A stretch of DNA of 64,000 nt from Cryobacterium sp. PH31-O1 (lineage in GTDB: Bacteria; Actinomycetota; Actinomycetes; Actinomycetales; Microbacteriaceae): assembly GCF_030063455.1 (NCBI RefSeq), contig NZ_JASITB010000001.1:124001-188000 (forward strand), given 5' to 3'. Positions 27,329 to 35,734 of the stretch are shown here, piece after piece (position 1 is the first letter of the stretch; each line of letters opens with the position of its first letter). The notes beneath the pieces are model-generated. The model ran no database searches, was not told where the DNA came from, and was given only the letters and a program-made list of their open reading frames with translations. Made by a program: the position numbers and the translations under genes.

Positions 27329-30300
27329 TTACGCTCCTGCTATGCATTGACCAAGCATGCCTGCACCAGCAACCAACGAGGCTATGCCGAGATTAATACT
27401 CACCGCACCAAAGAACCCACCCGCAGCCGTGGTTACAGGAGTTGTCGCGAAAGACACGATTCCAGCGACAGTGGATACACCACCGAGTACGAGTACCGCT
27501 CCAGCGGCAACGCAACTCTCAGTGCCCGATGGGTCACTGGCGTTTATAGGATTGCAGCCCGCATATGCGTAAGGATTCGTTTCCTGCCCGGTCGGATCGA
27601 ATTGGGTGAATCGTCCGGTGCTGGGGTCGTAGTAACGGGCTCCGAGTTTGTATTGGCCGCTGGTAGCGCGGTCGGCGTAGCTGGCGATGTACCGCAGGCT
27701 GTTGCTGTCCATTGCTGAACCAGCAGTGACGGTGTTGCGTTGTTCGCCATAGGGGCTGTAGGAGTAGCCACCAGCGAAGGCACCGGTCTTGTCGAACAGG
27801 CCGATCACCGAGCCGAGGGAGTCGAGGATGTAGTAGTACTTGGAGCCACTGCCGAAGCGGGTGCTCACCACGCTGCCGTCGCCAGTGCGGGTGTAGTTGC
27901 GCTGCGCGCCGCCGGTGAGGATTTCGCGGGCGAGCCCGAGAGCCGAGGAAGTGTAGGTGGTGGTGGAGCTGCTGCGGGTGAGCTGCTCGGTGTTGCCTTG
28001 GCCGAATCCGGTATAGGTCGTCGCCCCTATTGCGGTCACCGCGCCGCGGCTGTTGTATGTCGCGGTTTGACCGGTGATCCCGTTCCTGGTCTGGTTGCCA
28101 GCCGCGTCGTATGTCCAGTTGGTGGTGTCTGCTGTGGTCGATGCGAGTCGGTTGGCCGCGTTGTAGGTGTATCCGATCGTGCCTGCGGCTGCTCCGGTGT
28201 TGCCGGTGCGGATTTGTTGGGTGCGGTTTCCGGCGTTGTCGTACGTATACGCCCAGGACGCGTTGGTCACCGTCCCGGCTTTCTCGGTGGCCGTTTTCAC
28301 TCGGTTCAGGCTGTCATAGGCATAGCTGGTTATGGCGCCTGCTGGAATGGCGACCTCGGTGAAGCTGGTGCGGGATTGGATTGTGCTGCGGTCGTTGGCC
28401 GTGCCGGCCTGTCCGCCGGCCGCGTAGGAGTAGCCGACGTCAGCTTTGACATATCCGCCCGCATCGGTTGCGGTGATTCTGGTGGCGCGTCCGGAGGCGT
28501 CACGGGTCGTAGCGACGATGGCATTGCCAGGGAAAGTGCGTTTGGTTTCCGTGGCGTTGGCGTCGTACTCGTACTTCACGCACCCCGAATCGGCGGCGGA
28601 CCCCGCGGCGCTTTGACAGCTGCCGCCCGGTTCGATGCTCTGCGTAAGCTGGTTGGCGGCGTCATAGACGTACTTGATCAGGCCGGCACCGTCGGTATAT
28701 TTGGTGAGGTTCCCGGCGGGGTCGTAGCTGTAACTTTCGGCCGCTGTGCTCGGCCCCGCCTCGGCGGTGAGGTGACCGAGAACATCGTATGTTTTCGTTT
28801 TGATGCCCGCGACGCTGTCAGTTTGCTTCTGCTCCAGAGCGTTCGGGTAGTAGCCGACCACGACAGTGGCGCCGCCGTCGAAGGTGGTCTTCACGATCTG
28901 ATCGCGGATGTTGTAGACGTACGCCGTAACGTCGCCGTTCCCGTCTGTGACGGACGTCACCCTGCCGAGCGTGTCCACGCCGTACGTGGTGGTGCCCTGC
29001 GGAGTGGGCGGCGTCACGGTGACTAAGTTTCCGTCGCCGTCGTATGCGTAGGTAGTGGTCTTGCCGTTCCCATCGGTCGAGGAACACACTTGACCGGTGA
29101 ACCCGTTACAGGCGGCCCCGCTGGTCCCTTGGTAGGTGTGCCGTTGGGTGACTGCGCCCGTGCCGCTCGTGGTGGTATCGGTACTGGCGAGGATGTTTCC
29201 GGCCGTGTCGTAGTCGTACTTCTTTGTCGCTCCTGATGCGTCCGTCGTGCACTTGGGTTGGAAGGCGGTTCCGCCCGTTCCGGTGCAGTTCACCCCCGTC
29301 GCGTAGACCGCGCTGGCGGCCGCTCCGGTCGGGAGTGTGGTGGTCGTGACGTTGTTTAATGCGTCATACGCAAGGGTCGTGATGTTACCCGGGGTGCCTC
29401 CGGCGGCCAGAGCGTCTGTTGTCGTCGCCACGTCATTGTTTGCTGTCCACGATTGTGACCGTGATCGGTTTAACGCGTCTTTCGTGGCTGTCACCCGCCC
29501 TGCCGTGTCGATCGTGAATACCGACGCGCTCCCGTTCGGGTTGGTGACCGTGGTCTGGCCTGATGCATATGTGTAGGTGGTCGTGGCGAGAAATGTACTC
29601 GATGCCACCGTTCCTCGCTTGACGGCTGTCACGCGGTGTGACGAGTCGTAGGTGAATACGACCCGTTGCGTCGTGGCGGTATCGCCGGTTCCGCCGGTGC
29701 CGATGAATCGGGCTTCGGAGAGTCGGCCCGTCGAGTCGTACAGGAATGTTTCGCGGACGGAGTCGACGCTTTTCAGTTGGCCGGTGGAATTGCGGGCGTA
29801 GGAGACGCTGCGACCTGCCGAGTCGCTGATGATGTCGACCTTGCCTGCGGTGTCGTAGCTGATATCGATGTGTCGACCGGAACTTTGAAATGCGGACACC
29901 ATCTGGCTGCCGCTATAGGTGTAGGTGACGCCCTGGCCGTTGCGGTCGAAGTCCGTGAGCAGGAATCCTGACAGGGAGAACTTCAGCTGTTCGCCCGTGC
30001 GGTTATAAGTCAGGGTGAATCCGTTTGCATCCTTGATCAGGGTTGCGTTGAAGCCGAACGGTGCAACATATGCGCTGCCGCTTTTCGTGAACGTCGCCAG
30101 GAATCCCGAGGGACCCGCGAACGTGGCCGTGGCGCCGCTGTCGAGGAGGCCGATGTCATCGGCCAGCAGAGATGACAACCAGCCGCCGCCGAAGGAACCA
30201 TCTCGAGTCGACAGTCCGTTGTAGAACCGGTCATTTCGAAGTGATAATCCCGGGCCGTTGAGTACGCCCTCGCTGGAGGTGATCAGAAGGTTACCGTTTC

Positions 30301-30652
30301 CCAGGTTCACACGAGCGACGGTATCGACCGAGAGTTCAATCGTGTCGAAAGAGAAATACGGCAGCGCGCCCAGCCCTGGCGCCCCGACGGTTGTCCCGGC
30401 CGGCGCCCGTGACGTTCCGCCCGACGATGGTTGCAGCCGCGTCTCCGGCTGAGGCTGCCAGGCCGCCTCCGGAGCGTTTGATGCCGGAACCGGATCAGTG
30501 GCGGTATCAGAGGGAGGGACAAATACCGCCGAGCTTTCAGCGGGGACAGTCGGAAACAGCGTTGCTGCCTGTGCCCCAGTCGACCCCGCCAAAACCACCG
30601 CAACCGAAACCGCGACCGCCACACCACTGAACCACTGACCACTACGCACCAT
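27329..30652 (-). CDS. RHS/YD-repeat secreted protein with hydrophobic glycine-rich tail
   Basis: ATG 30652, preceded by GAGGGACGCA, gives 1107 residues; the open frame begins 25 codons earlier. A signal peptide (WFSGVAVAVSVAVVLAGSTGAQA) is followed by a Ser/Pro/Ala linker, then many YD repeats (TYTYSGSQM, DTAGRVTATKD, AYDALNNVTTT, YDAANQLTQS). The RHS core ends in YKLGARYYDPSTGRFTQFDP and NPINASDPSG. The variable tail after DPSG is about 64 residues, highly hydrophobic and rich in Gly/Ala/Val (for example AGAVLVLGGVSTVAGIVSFA). This suggests a membrane-inserting effector. A two-helix membrane protein gene follows at once. Confidence 0.9.
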   Translation of the reverse strand: MVRSGQWFSGVAVAVSVAVVLAGSTGAQAATLFPTVPAESSAVFVPPSDTATDPVPASNAPEAAWQPQPETRLQPSSGGTSRAPAGTTVGAPGLGALPYFSFDTIELSVDTVARVNLGNGNLLITSSEGVLNGPGLSLRNDRFYNGLSTRDGSFGGGWLSSLLADDIGLLDSGATATFAGPSGFLATFTKSGSAYVAPFGFNATLIKDANGFTLTYNRTGEQLKFSLSGFLLTDFDRNGQGVTYTYSGSQMVSAFQSSGRHIDISYDTAGKVDIISDSAGRSVSYARNSTGQLKSVDSVRETFLYDSTGRLSEARFIGTGGTGDTATTQRVVFTYDSSHRVTAVKRGTVASSTFLATTTYTYASGQTTVTNPNGSASVFTIDTAGRVTATKDALNRSRSQSWTANNDVATTTDALAAGGTPGNITTLAYDALNNVTTTTLPTGAAASAVYATGVNCTGTGGTAFQPKCTTDASGATKKYDYDTAGNILASTDTTTSGTGAVTQRHTYQGTSGAACNGFTGQVCSSTDGNGKTTTYAYDGDGNLVTVTPPTPQGTTTYGVDTLGRVTSVTDGNGDVTAYVYNIRDQIVKTTFDGGATVVVGYYPNALEQKQTDSVAGIKTKTYDVLGHLTAEAGPSTAAESYSYDPAGNLTKYTDGAGLIKYVYDAANQLTQSIEPGGSCQSAAGSAADSGCVKYEYDANATETKRTFPGNAIVATTRDASGRATRITATDAGGYVKADVGYSYAAGGQAGTANDRSTIQSRTSFTEVAIPAGAITSYAYDSLNRVKTATEKAGTVTNASWAYTYDNAGNRTQQIRTGNTGAAAGTIGYTYNAANRLASTTADTTNWTYDAAGNQTRNGITGQTATYNSRGAVTAIGATTYTGFGQGNTEQLTRSSSTTTYTSSALGLAREILTGGAQRNYTRTGDGSVVSTRFGSGSKYYYILDSLGSVIGLFDKTGAFAGGYSYSPYGEQRNTVTAGSAMDSNSLRYIASYADRATSGQYKLGARYYDPSTGRFTQFDPTGQETNPYAYAGCNPINASDPSGTESCVAAGAVLVLGGVSTVAGIVSFATTPVTTAAGGFFGAVSINLGIASLVAGAGMLGQCIAGA

Positions 30653-30802
30653 TGCGTCCCTCAAAATTAGGTAAGCACTCATCATCAACCTGGGGTGATC
30701 TTGGCAGAACACAGAGCAAATACACAAGGGATACTCAGGAAATTTTGTGGCTCCTTCAGGCCGGGCTCCAGGTCGGGAAGGCCAGATCCATCGATGATGC
30801 CG

Positions 30803-31103
30803 TCAACATGGAACGTGCGTGCGTTGGAGGAGTGATTCCGGCATCGTGATCCGAACGGGTTGCGAGGAAACCCCCCACAACTTTCGGGTCGAAGTCCAGG
30901 CACATCAGATGATCGCGCTCACACCAGGACTCGAAACCAACATGACGGTTCGTGGTGGCGCACCACCAGAGGCCGGTGAAATTTCGTTGACCTTTGAACG
31001 CAGCGGGAGCGCGTACCGGACGTGCATCCTCGAATGGAAGCATCCAGCATTCGTCCAAGCGGCCGCTCGTGGGGGCAGCAGAGAACTGCTCCCTGAAGCT
31101 CAC
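30803..31103 (-). pseudogene. Frameshifted remnant of a TnsA-like transposase endonuclease
   Basis: The minus-strand translation contains FKGQRNFTGLWWCATTNRHV followed by GFESWCERDHLMCLDFDPKV, the N-terminal signature of actinobacterial TnsA-like subunits (glutamate in FES.ERD, aspartate in LDFDP). After VVG the frame is lost at a run of six G (about 30871-30876); removing one G continues the family text as GVSSQPVRI before a TGA at 30805-30803. The C-terminal half is absent. It therefore appears to be dead. It may derive from a Tn7-like element related to the one at 31310-35646, although it lies outside that element's repeats. Confidence 0.7.
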
Positions 31104-31309
31104 AAGGAGCCAGCTAAATCCCGGCGCCGGGGTCGAACGTCCAGCGCCGCCATAGCGCGTCCCAGGCGCCCACTATAAAATCCCTGAGGTGCCAAGTGCC
31201 TTAACTGTCAGGCGACACGCCGAGACAAAACCCCTGATGCCTCAGCTAGATGGGACAGGACAGGAGCGAGCCGTGCAGGCGAGTATGAACATTTGTGCAG
31301 ACGACTTCG

Positions 31310-31358
31310 TGAGAATGCTCATCTCAATGTCAGTAAATTGCTCATTTGACTGTCAGTG
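31310..31358. repeat. Left end with two transposase-binding-type repeats
   Basis: TGCTCATCTCAATGTCAGTA at 31316-31335 and a weaker copy at 31339-31358 (about 15 of 20) match, in inverse orientation, the repeats at 35566-35640. The end begins TGAGAA at 31310. Confidence 0.75.
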
Positions 31359-31405
31359 ACCTCGTAGGCGCTTGCGACCAGGATGGGAGCTGCTACGGGA
31401 GCGGT

Positions 31406-33145
31406 CTAATGATCTTCATGTCTCACGAGCGTCCGTTCGGGGACGTTTTGGGCTGGGCGATCGGTGAGCCTCAGGGCATATAAGACATCGGGGTGGGGTG
31501 CCAGGGCGGTGAGGTTCCCGTCTGGGTCGCGGGGATAGCAGGCGAGCTGGCGGCGGATGAGTAGCCAGCTGCGCCCCGTGGGGCTTTTATGTCGATCGCA
31601 GGGCGGGATGGCGCTCAGGTGGTCGTGGAGCAGGTGGAGGACGCTAGCGGCGGTGTCCTCGGTCAGTGGGCGTCGCCCGTGCCAATGGTCGTTTGCCGCT
31701 GGCTTGGCGTGGTCGCGGCGGGTCGATGCTGGCCGGCTGGGTTGGCCGAGGACCCGTGATGTTGGTGGTTGTCCTGCTGGCAGCGAAGCAGCGGTATGAA
31801 CGGGTGGGGCGTCGATCTGGGTGCAGGTGATTCTGATTTGCCAGGTGGCCTCGAGCGTGGGTGGTTGAGTAGGCAGCGCGATCTGACAGTGGTCTGCCGC
31901 TGCTTGGATCCGCTTGTTTGTCGCCGCGGGCGGTTCGAATAGCCGTTGACGGGCGGTGGCGGGGTGCTGCTGCATGGCGAAGGCGGCGGCGGCACGGAGC
32001 AACGGGCGCGCCGCGACCGGCACGTGGAAGATAGCCCAGGTCGAAACGGTCGGCGCCGTCTGGGTGATCAGGTTTGGCGCCTTTTTGGTGATCTGGGGCC
32101 GCCATGCCAGCCGCAGAGCAGCGAGGTCTGGGCGCTGGTGGGCCAGTGTTGCGTAGCTCATCACCTGCGGCGATATGCCGGTGAATAGTGAGGTGGCCAT
32201 GCCTGCGGCGACCATGGGGTGGGCCACGCCCGTACGGATCCGTTGCAGGATGTCTTGGCTGAACGGCACAGTATTCAGTCCCGGCCCGCTCAGGACGTCC
32301 ATGAGGTCGCGAGCTGGGGGAATGCCCAGCAGTAGCCCGTGTTCCCAGAACCCGGCCTGGGCACCGCGTAGCCGGGCCAGGGTGTGAGCACGGGTAGGGC
32401 TGTCATTCACCAGCCCGGTGAGGAACAGCTGCACGTGCTCCGTGCCAGTCCAGGTCTCCGCGGGTGCGGGGCGGCTTAACCAGTCGCAGGCTGTCTGGTG
32501 CCCGTGCTGGTAGGCGGCATCGACCCGTGCGAAGTCCGCAGCGTCGAGCTGCCGGTAGGCCTCGGCACGGAAGTGCGCAACGCCGGCCGCGGGTAGGTCC
32601 GGCAGGTGGTCGGTGTCTGGGCGGTCAGACTGCGGTTCCGAGCTGATCAGGGGTGGGTGGGCTGGCTCGTGCGGGGCGAGGGCCTGTGCCAAGTCTGTGA
32701 GTACGTGGTGCTCAATTCCGGTCAGGACGGCGCCTAGGGATTCCGGGACCTGCCGGGTGTGGCAGACCAACATCAGGCGGGTGCCGGTGTGTTGGCACAG
32801 CCCGACCAGGTGATTCCAGGTGCCGTCCGAGAGTCGATCGGCGCGAAGCACGATCAGGTCGGTGACCTGATCGGTGACCATCCATGCGGCCACGGCTTGC
32901 CAGGGGCGTACTTCCCCGGTCAGATGTTCAGCCTGAAGCCGGGTCACCGGCCGGGCCAGGGCGACCAGCACGTCGTAAACGAACGCCGTGGGGCTCGAGG
33001 TTGCGGGCGTGGGATGCACCACGATCCGTCCGCGGGCCGGGTCGTGGTGCTCCAGTAGGCTCACCGTCACGCGGACGTCGTCCGTGGGGTCCATCAGGAC
33101 CCGAACCGGCGCCGGTGTATCCGGGCGGGTGGCATGCTCACCCAC
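31406..33145 (-). CDS. Third protein of the TnsB/TnsC element; N-terminal half like an ATPase without P-loop
   Basis: GTG 33145 overlaps the ATPase stop by eight bases and gives 579 residues (frame open to 33202). The N-terminal 190 residues follow the order of a TnsC-type ATPase: IVVHPTPATSSPTAFVYDVL where a Walker A loop would be, DLIVLRADRLSDGTWNHLVG where Walker B would be, and TRLMLVCHTRQVPESLGAVL as sensor-like strand. The glycine/lysine of the P-loop and the DE of Walker B are missing. The C-terminal 390 residues are alpha-helical and basic, with no zinc-finger cysteines, so it is not an obvious TniQ. It may be a target-selection or regulatory subunit. The relation to ATPases is inference. 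Confidence 0.55.
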   Translation of the reverse strand: MGEHATRPDTPAPVRVLMDPTDDVRVTVSLLEHHDPARGRIVVHPTPATSSPTAFVYDVLVALARPVTRLQAEHLTGEVRPWQAVAAWMVTDQVTDLIVLRADRLSDGTWNHLVGLCQHTGTRLMLVCHTRQVPESLGAVLTGIEHHVLTDLAQALAPHEPAHPPLISSEPQSDRPDTDHLPDLPAAGVAHFRAEAYRQLDAADFARVDAAYQHGHQTACDWLSRPAPAETWTGTEHVQLFLTGLVNDSPTRAHTLARLRGAQAGFWEHGLLLGIPPARDLMDVLSGPGLNTVPFSQDILQRIRTGVAHPMVAAGMATSLFTGISPQVMSYATLAHQRPDLAALRLAWRPQITKKAPNLITQTAPTVSTWAIFHVPVAARPLLRAAAAFAMQQHPATARQRLFEPPAATNKRIQAAADHCQIALPTQPPTLEATWQIRITCTQIDAPPVHTAASLPAGQPPTSRVLGQPSRPASTRRDHAKPAANDHWHGRRPLTEDTAASVLHLLHDHLSAIPPCDRHKSPTGRSWLLIRRQLACYPRDPDGNLTALAPHPDVLYALRLTDRPAQNVPERTLVRHEDH

Positions 33146-33908
33146 CGCTGCCGCCCAGTCGGCTGAAGACCCATTGCAGGACCTCCCGGTCGGGACGCTC
33201 ACGTTCGAGGCGGTCCAGCGCGGTCACCAGGTGGGCGGTGATCTTCGACCAGGCCCGGAAGTTGCCGTGTCCGGCGTGGACGTCGGTGTAGACGATGTCC
33301 TCCGGGTCGGCGTCGGCCCAGACCCGGTGGTAGGCCGGGATCACGGCCACGACCTGCTCGCGGGTCAGGCGCCGAAACTCCTGCCAGACGTAGACGCGGC
33401 TGGAGAGCATCGGTTCTCGGCGCAACACCTGGTAGCAGTCGCCGCCACCGACAAAGACGATCGCGATGTCGGTGCGCCGGTCGTCCCACAGGTGCCGCCA
33501 CAGCTCAAAGCACTCCCGTGAGAGCCACTGAGCTTCATCGCACACCAACACGCGGAACCGTTCAGACAAGACGTCTTTGAGGAGGGCATCGAACTCGATC
33601 GGGCGTGATGGTGGGGTTCCGCTGACCCCGAGGGCCTCGAACAGGACGTGGCGGATGTCGCGTGGGGTGGGCCGAGCCCGGAACTGCACCCGGCACACGT
33701 CGGCTGGCGCCAGTGCCCGCAGTGACGTGTTGACCGACAGCGTCTTCCCCAACCCGGCGTCACCGTGCACACACATCATCGCTTTGGCTGCCATGACGTC
33801 GACCAGGTTGTCCTGCAGCATCAGCAGGGCCTCGGTCGCCACCACATTCGCCCCTGCCAAGCCGAGATAGTGATCGTCTCGCTCGTCGATGTCCGCCGAC
33901 GCAATCAC
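33138..33908 (-). CDS. TnsC/TniB-like transposition ATPase
   Basis: A 256-residue AAA+ ATPase with Walker A HGDAGLGKT near residue 47, Walker B RVLVCDEAQWLS near 118, and IAIVFVGGGD as sensor 1. Its GTG start overlaps the transposase stop by four bases (GTGA). It belongs to the TnsC/TniB/MuB class that chooses the target and activates the DDE transposase. It is a different sequence from the ATPase at 16392, so the island contains two separate systems. Confidence 0.88.
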   Translation of the reverse strand: MIASADIDERDDHYLGLAGANVVATEALLMLQDNLVDVMAAKAMMCVHGDAGLGKTLSVNTSLRALAPADVCRVQFRARPTPRDIRHVLFEALGVSGTPPSRPIEFDALLKDVLSERFRVLVCDEAQWLSRECFELWRHLWDDRRTDIAIVFVGGGDCYQVLRREPMLSSRVYVWQEFRRLTREQVVAVIPAYHRVWADADPEDIVYTDVHAGHGNFRAWSKITAHLVTALDRLERERPDREVLQWVFSRLGGSGG

Positions 33909-35494
33909 CGGCCTTGGCCCCCGCCGATGTCTTCACCCAAGGCACGGGTGGTCTTCTCGCGCGGGGAACGGGGCAAGACCCAGCCCGGCGCTGGCGGACG
34001 TAACGGCACCAACAGGGGCCGGGCTGCAGCCTGCAGCTGCTGATCATCGGCGTCGGACAGCTCGGCCGTCGCCTGCGCGACGGTGACTGCGCTGATCGGT
34101 TGCGGGGGCGCCGCGGTGGTCGCCGCGGCATACCGGATCCGGCGGGCTTTCTCCGCCGCGCGCAGGTCTGCCTGCAATTGCCGGCGGCGAGCCTCGCGGG
34201 AGCGGCGCAGCTCACCAATCTGCTCACTGCTGGCCATATCAGCGAGCGTCGCGGCACCCAGGTGCTCCCCGGTGCTGGCGTCGAACACCTCGACCTCGTG
34301 CTCGTGCTCGTGGTGGGGCATATGTCGCAGCCGCACCTGGCGGCTGACCTGCCCGGTCATCCACGCGGCGACGTACTGGCGCGCCCGCCACGAGACACCC
34401 TTCGTGGTGATCTTTCGGGTGCGCCCATCGTCCTCCAGGGTGAGCAGCCGCAGGTCGCCGGCCGGCACCGTGTTCAGCGGAGTTGGGTCATCCAGCCACG
34501 CCTGCAGCGGTGTCATGCCTTCCAGAACAGGCATCTGGTGCTCGGTGTTCCACCACCGCACCCAGCCCAGCAACTCGGCGACGAACGCCTCGAATGTCAA
34601 CGCCGGCGCATCCGGATCGATCGATCTGCCATTGGCTAACTTCTGTGCGCCGGTATAGCGGGGCAGGCCCGCGAAAAACATCTGCACGGACGCCCCATTC
34701 ACCGTCTCCACCGTGCCTTTCAAGTGCGGTGTATACGCAGGCAGAGGCACGACCCTCACGGCGAAACCTGCCAGGACGCTGCGCACAGTGTCGGAGAGGA
34801 AATCCTTCCCCCGGTCTATCCGCACTCTTTCGGGTAGCCCACCTGGCGGCCCGTACGGCACCTCGAGGGTGATCGCTGCGCGCAACGCCGCCAAGATACT
34901 CTCCCTGGACGGCGCCCCCGGTGTGATGGCCGTGCCGCACACCGCGTTCGTGCCAACGTCGACGAACCATGTCACCCATGGTTTGACCAGCCGGCCCTCG
35001 ACGTCGACCTCAACGGGAGCCTCAACGTGATCGGACTCCCACGTCTCATTGCGGTGCATTCGCGGACGTTGCAGGAATACGTCATGCGCACGCCGGGCAC
35101 GTTCACCGTGGCGCAAGCCCGCCCTATCTCCCCGCAGGATGTCCCGTTCCACGGCCCGCTGCAGGGTCTGCCGGCTCACCGCCGCAGTCCCCGCGCTCGT
35201 GGCCGCCTCAACGAGCTCGCGGTGCACAGCGCAGATGTTGCCACGCCAGAACGCGAGCCGTTCACGCAGCAGATCCGTGACCATGAAATGGTCGCGTGTT
35301 GCCTGGTTGAGGTCATCGCTGCTTCGGGCCCGCTCGATCCACCGCCACACGGTCCGCTGCGACACGGCCAGCCCCTCCGCCGCCAGCAGCACGTCCTCCG
35401 TCGTCAGCCGGCCTTCACCATCCAAGGCCATCAGCCGCCGCACCGCCGCCTCACGCGGAAACCGATCCCGCGCCCCCGAGTCCTGTCCGCCCAT
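33905..35494 (-). CDS. TnsB/TniA-like DDE transposase
   Basis: About 529 residues; two ATGs are adjacent (35497 and 35494), and the AAGGAG upstream is better spaced for the second. An N-terminal helix-turn-helix (LAVSQRTVWRWIERA) precedes an integrase core with catalytic acids in WESDHVEAPV, RVRIDRGKDFLS and LKGTVETVNG. A Mu-type C-terminal domain follows (RKITTKGVSWRARQYVAAWM), ending in a long basic/charged helix that could contact the ATPase. It is the first gene of a three-gene operon. It differs clearly from the TniA-like protein of the 4.8-kb element. Confidence 0.9.
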   Translation of the reverse strand: MGGQDSGARDRFPREAAVRRLMALDGEGRLTTEDVLLAAEGLAVSQRTVWRWIERARSSDDLNQATRDHFMVTDLLRERLAFWRGNICAVHRELVEAATSAGTAAVSRQTLQRAVERDILRGDRAGLRHGERARRAHDVFLQRPRMHRNETWESDHVEAPVEVDVEGRLVKPWVTWFVDVGTNAVCGTAITPGAPSRESILAALRAAITLEVPYGPPGGLPERVRIDRGKDFLSDTVRSVLAGFAVRVVPLPAYTPHLKGTVETVNGASVQMFFAGLPRYTGAQKLANGRSIDPDAPALTFEAFVAELLGWVRWWNTEHQMPVLEGMTPLQAWLDDPTPLNTVPAGDLRLLTLEDDGRTRKITTKGVSWRARQYVAAWMTGQVSRQVRLRHMPHHEHEHEVEVFDASTGEHLGAATLADMASSEQIGELRRSREARRRQLQADLRAAEKARRIRYAAATTAAPPQPISAVTVAQATAELSDADDQQLQAAARPLLVPLRPPAPGWVLPRSPREKTTRALGEDIGGGQGR

Positions 35495-35565
35495 CATCGA
35501 CTCCTTCTGCCGACCACCAGATCACCACGGTGATCAACGATCACTACTGGGACGAGCGCGCAGCC

Positions 35566-35646
35566 TACTGACATCGAGATGAGCAGATTAGTGACATCAG
35601 GATGAGCAGATTCCGCCGATTACTGACATCGAGATGGGCATTCTCA
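35566..35646. repeat. Right end with three transposase-binding-type repeats
   Basis: Copies of TACTGACATCGAGATGAGCA lie at 35566-35585, 35589-35608 (weaker) and 35621-35640. A palindrome ATCACCACGGTGAT at 35521-35534 lies between these and the transposase gene and could serve its autoregulation. Confidence 0.8.
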
Positions 35647-35720
35647 CCGGAAAACTCCGCCCCCTGCACAGGCCCGGAAACTCTTAGCGTGGTATTTATT
35701 CCGTTTCGTGAGCTGACCCC
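35647..35720 (-). repeat. Right terminal inverted repeat of the Tn3 island (74 bp, includes tnpA tail remnant)
   Basis: It is an exact inverse copy of 13345-13418. Positions 35683-35720 are the 38-bp Tn3 end; 35647-35687 encode the last 12-13 codons and stop of a tnpA that is otherwise gone. TCTTA follows at 35721-35725. Confidence 0.95.
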
Positions 35721-35734
35721 TCTTAGAGCGGGGA

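Larger units (their letters stand above)
31310..35646. mobile_element. TnsB/TnsC-type (Tn7/Tn402-like) element of about 4.3 kb
   Basis: The two ends read TGAGAATGC.CATCTC then ATGTCAGTAA inward, agreeing at 25 of 27 positions. Each end carries repeated copies of a 20-bp motif (three on the right, two on the left), the layout of transposase-binding sites in Tn7/Tn402-type elements. Three minus-strand genes fill the element: transposase, ATPase and a pseudo-ATPase-like protein. The flanks (CTTCG and CCGGA) are not a duplication, so one end has been rearranged since insertion. Confidence 0.75.
13345..35720. mobile_element. 22.4-kb composite Tn3-family mobile island
   Basis: Both ends carry the same 74-bp sequence in inverted orientation (13345-13418 and 35647-35720), beginning with a typical Tn3-family 38-bp end that starts GGGGTCAGC and finishes with TAAG. 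The flanking five bases are TCTTA on both sides (13340-13344 and 35721-35725), the 5-bp duplication expected of Tn3 transposition. Inside are tnpA, tnpR, a second complete transposon at 16344-21143, a TnsB/TnsC-like element at 31310-35646, two further Tn3 end-like copies (21876-21913, 26918-26955) and three sets of cargo genes. The structure is nested and probably arose from at least two Tn3 copies. Confidence 0.95.

Noticed and set aside
27740..29026. A 428-residue plus-strand frame opposite the RHS gene
   Set aside because: It is antisense to YD repeats; its Val/Gly/Ala-rich product is an artefact of the repeat codons.
31310..35646. Target duplication of the TnsB/TnsC-type element
   Set aside because: The flanks CTTCG and CCGGA do not match, and longer flanks also differ, so none is claimed.
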